A stretch of DNA of 21,288 nucleotides from JBMCLJ01 sp048615375 (GTDB lineage Bacteria; Patescibacteriota; Dojkabacteria; JAOAGR01). The stretch is from the NCBI GenBank assembly GCA_048615375.1, contig JBMCLJ010000014.1, positions 1 through 21,288 of the forward strand. The letters are read 5' to 3'. The notes below the pieces were generated by a model. The model did no database searches, was not told the origin of the DNA, and saw only the letters and a list, made by a program, of their open reading frames with translations. This document shows, one piece after another, positions 21,272 to 21,288 of this stretch (position 1 is the first letter of the stretch; every line of letters starts with the position of its first letter). A program made the translations under genes and the position numbers.

Positions 21272-21288
21272 AACGGGGAGACGTACTG

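Noticed and set aside
1..21288. CRISPR array, prophage or plasmid origin
   Set aside because: No regularly spaced short repeats, integrase, phage structural genes, iterons or rep gene were seen; the only large repeat is the gene duplication.

Overview
The window looks like a chromosomal segment of a small-genome, host-associated-type bacterium, most likely a member of the Candidate Phyla Radiation (Patescibacteria). The reasons are a moderately AT-rich sequence, tight gene packing with unlinked housekeeping genes, mostly single-gene transcription units, a VirD4/TraG-like ATPase sitting among housekeeping genes, a short RpoD, and translation starts that mostly lack Shine-Dalgarno sequences. 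TGA is used as a normal stop (HAD, ABC transporter, AAA ATPase), so the recoded UGA=Gly lineages are unlikely. The phylum is inference; no rRNA is present.

Layout. (1) 1-1831: glyS on the minus strand, followed by a perfect 16-bp terminator hairpin and preceded by what reads as a complete T-box riboswitch. (2) 1902-5493: two plus-strand genes for large exported proteins of unknown function. Their last 462 residues are identical because 1398 bp are repeated exactly, while their N-termini are unrelated (membrane anchor versus signal-peptide-like). (3) 5494-9458: an ABC exporter, a convergent DUF4143-type AAA ATPase, a capless HAD protein and a possible 72-codon gene. (4) 9671-11448: Mn/Fe superoxide dismutase, peptidyl-tRNA hydrolase directly downstream of tRNA-Arg(GCG), and a small membrane protein. 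(5) 11495-13449: a membrane-anchored CapA-like protein converging on rplS (bL19). (6) 13452-15884: the VirD4/TraG-like ATPase. (7) 16064-20568: tRNA-Cys(GCA), rpoD, rho (convergent with rpoD) and asnS (divergent from rho). (8) 20612-21271: a DNPH1/nucleoside deoxyribosyltransferase-like domain fused to a ribbon-helix-helix DNA-binding domain.

Much of the content is translation and transcription machinery (GlyRS, AsnRS, Pth, bL19, two tRNAs, RpoD, Rho). The accessory part is cell-surface and transport (duplicated exported proteins, ABC exporter, CapA-like protein, VirD4-like ATPase).

The strongest unusual signals are the glyS T-box, with visible competing antiterminator and terminator heptamers; the perfect domain duplication with swapped N-termini; a repeated promoter layout with a -10 box 5-12 nt before the ATG, implying leaderless mRNAs; short hairpins that include stop codons; a Q/N-rich disordered insert in Rho; and the nucleotide-hydrolase/RHH fusion.
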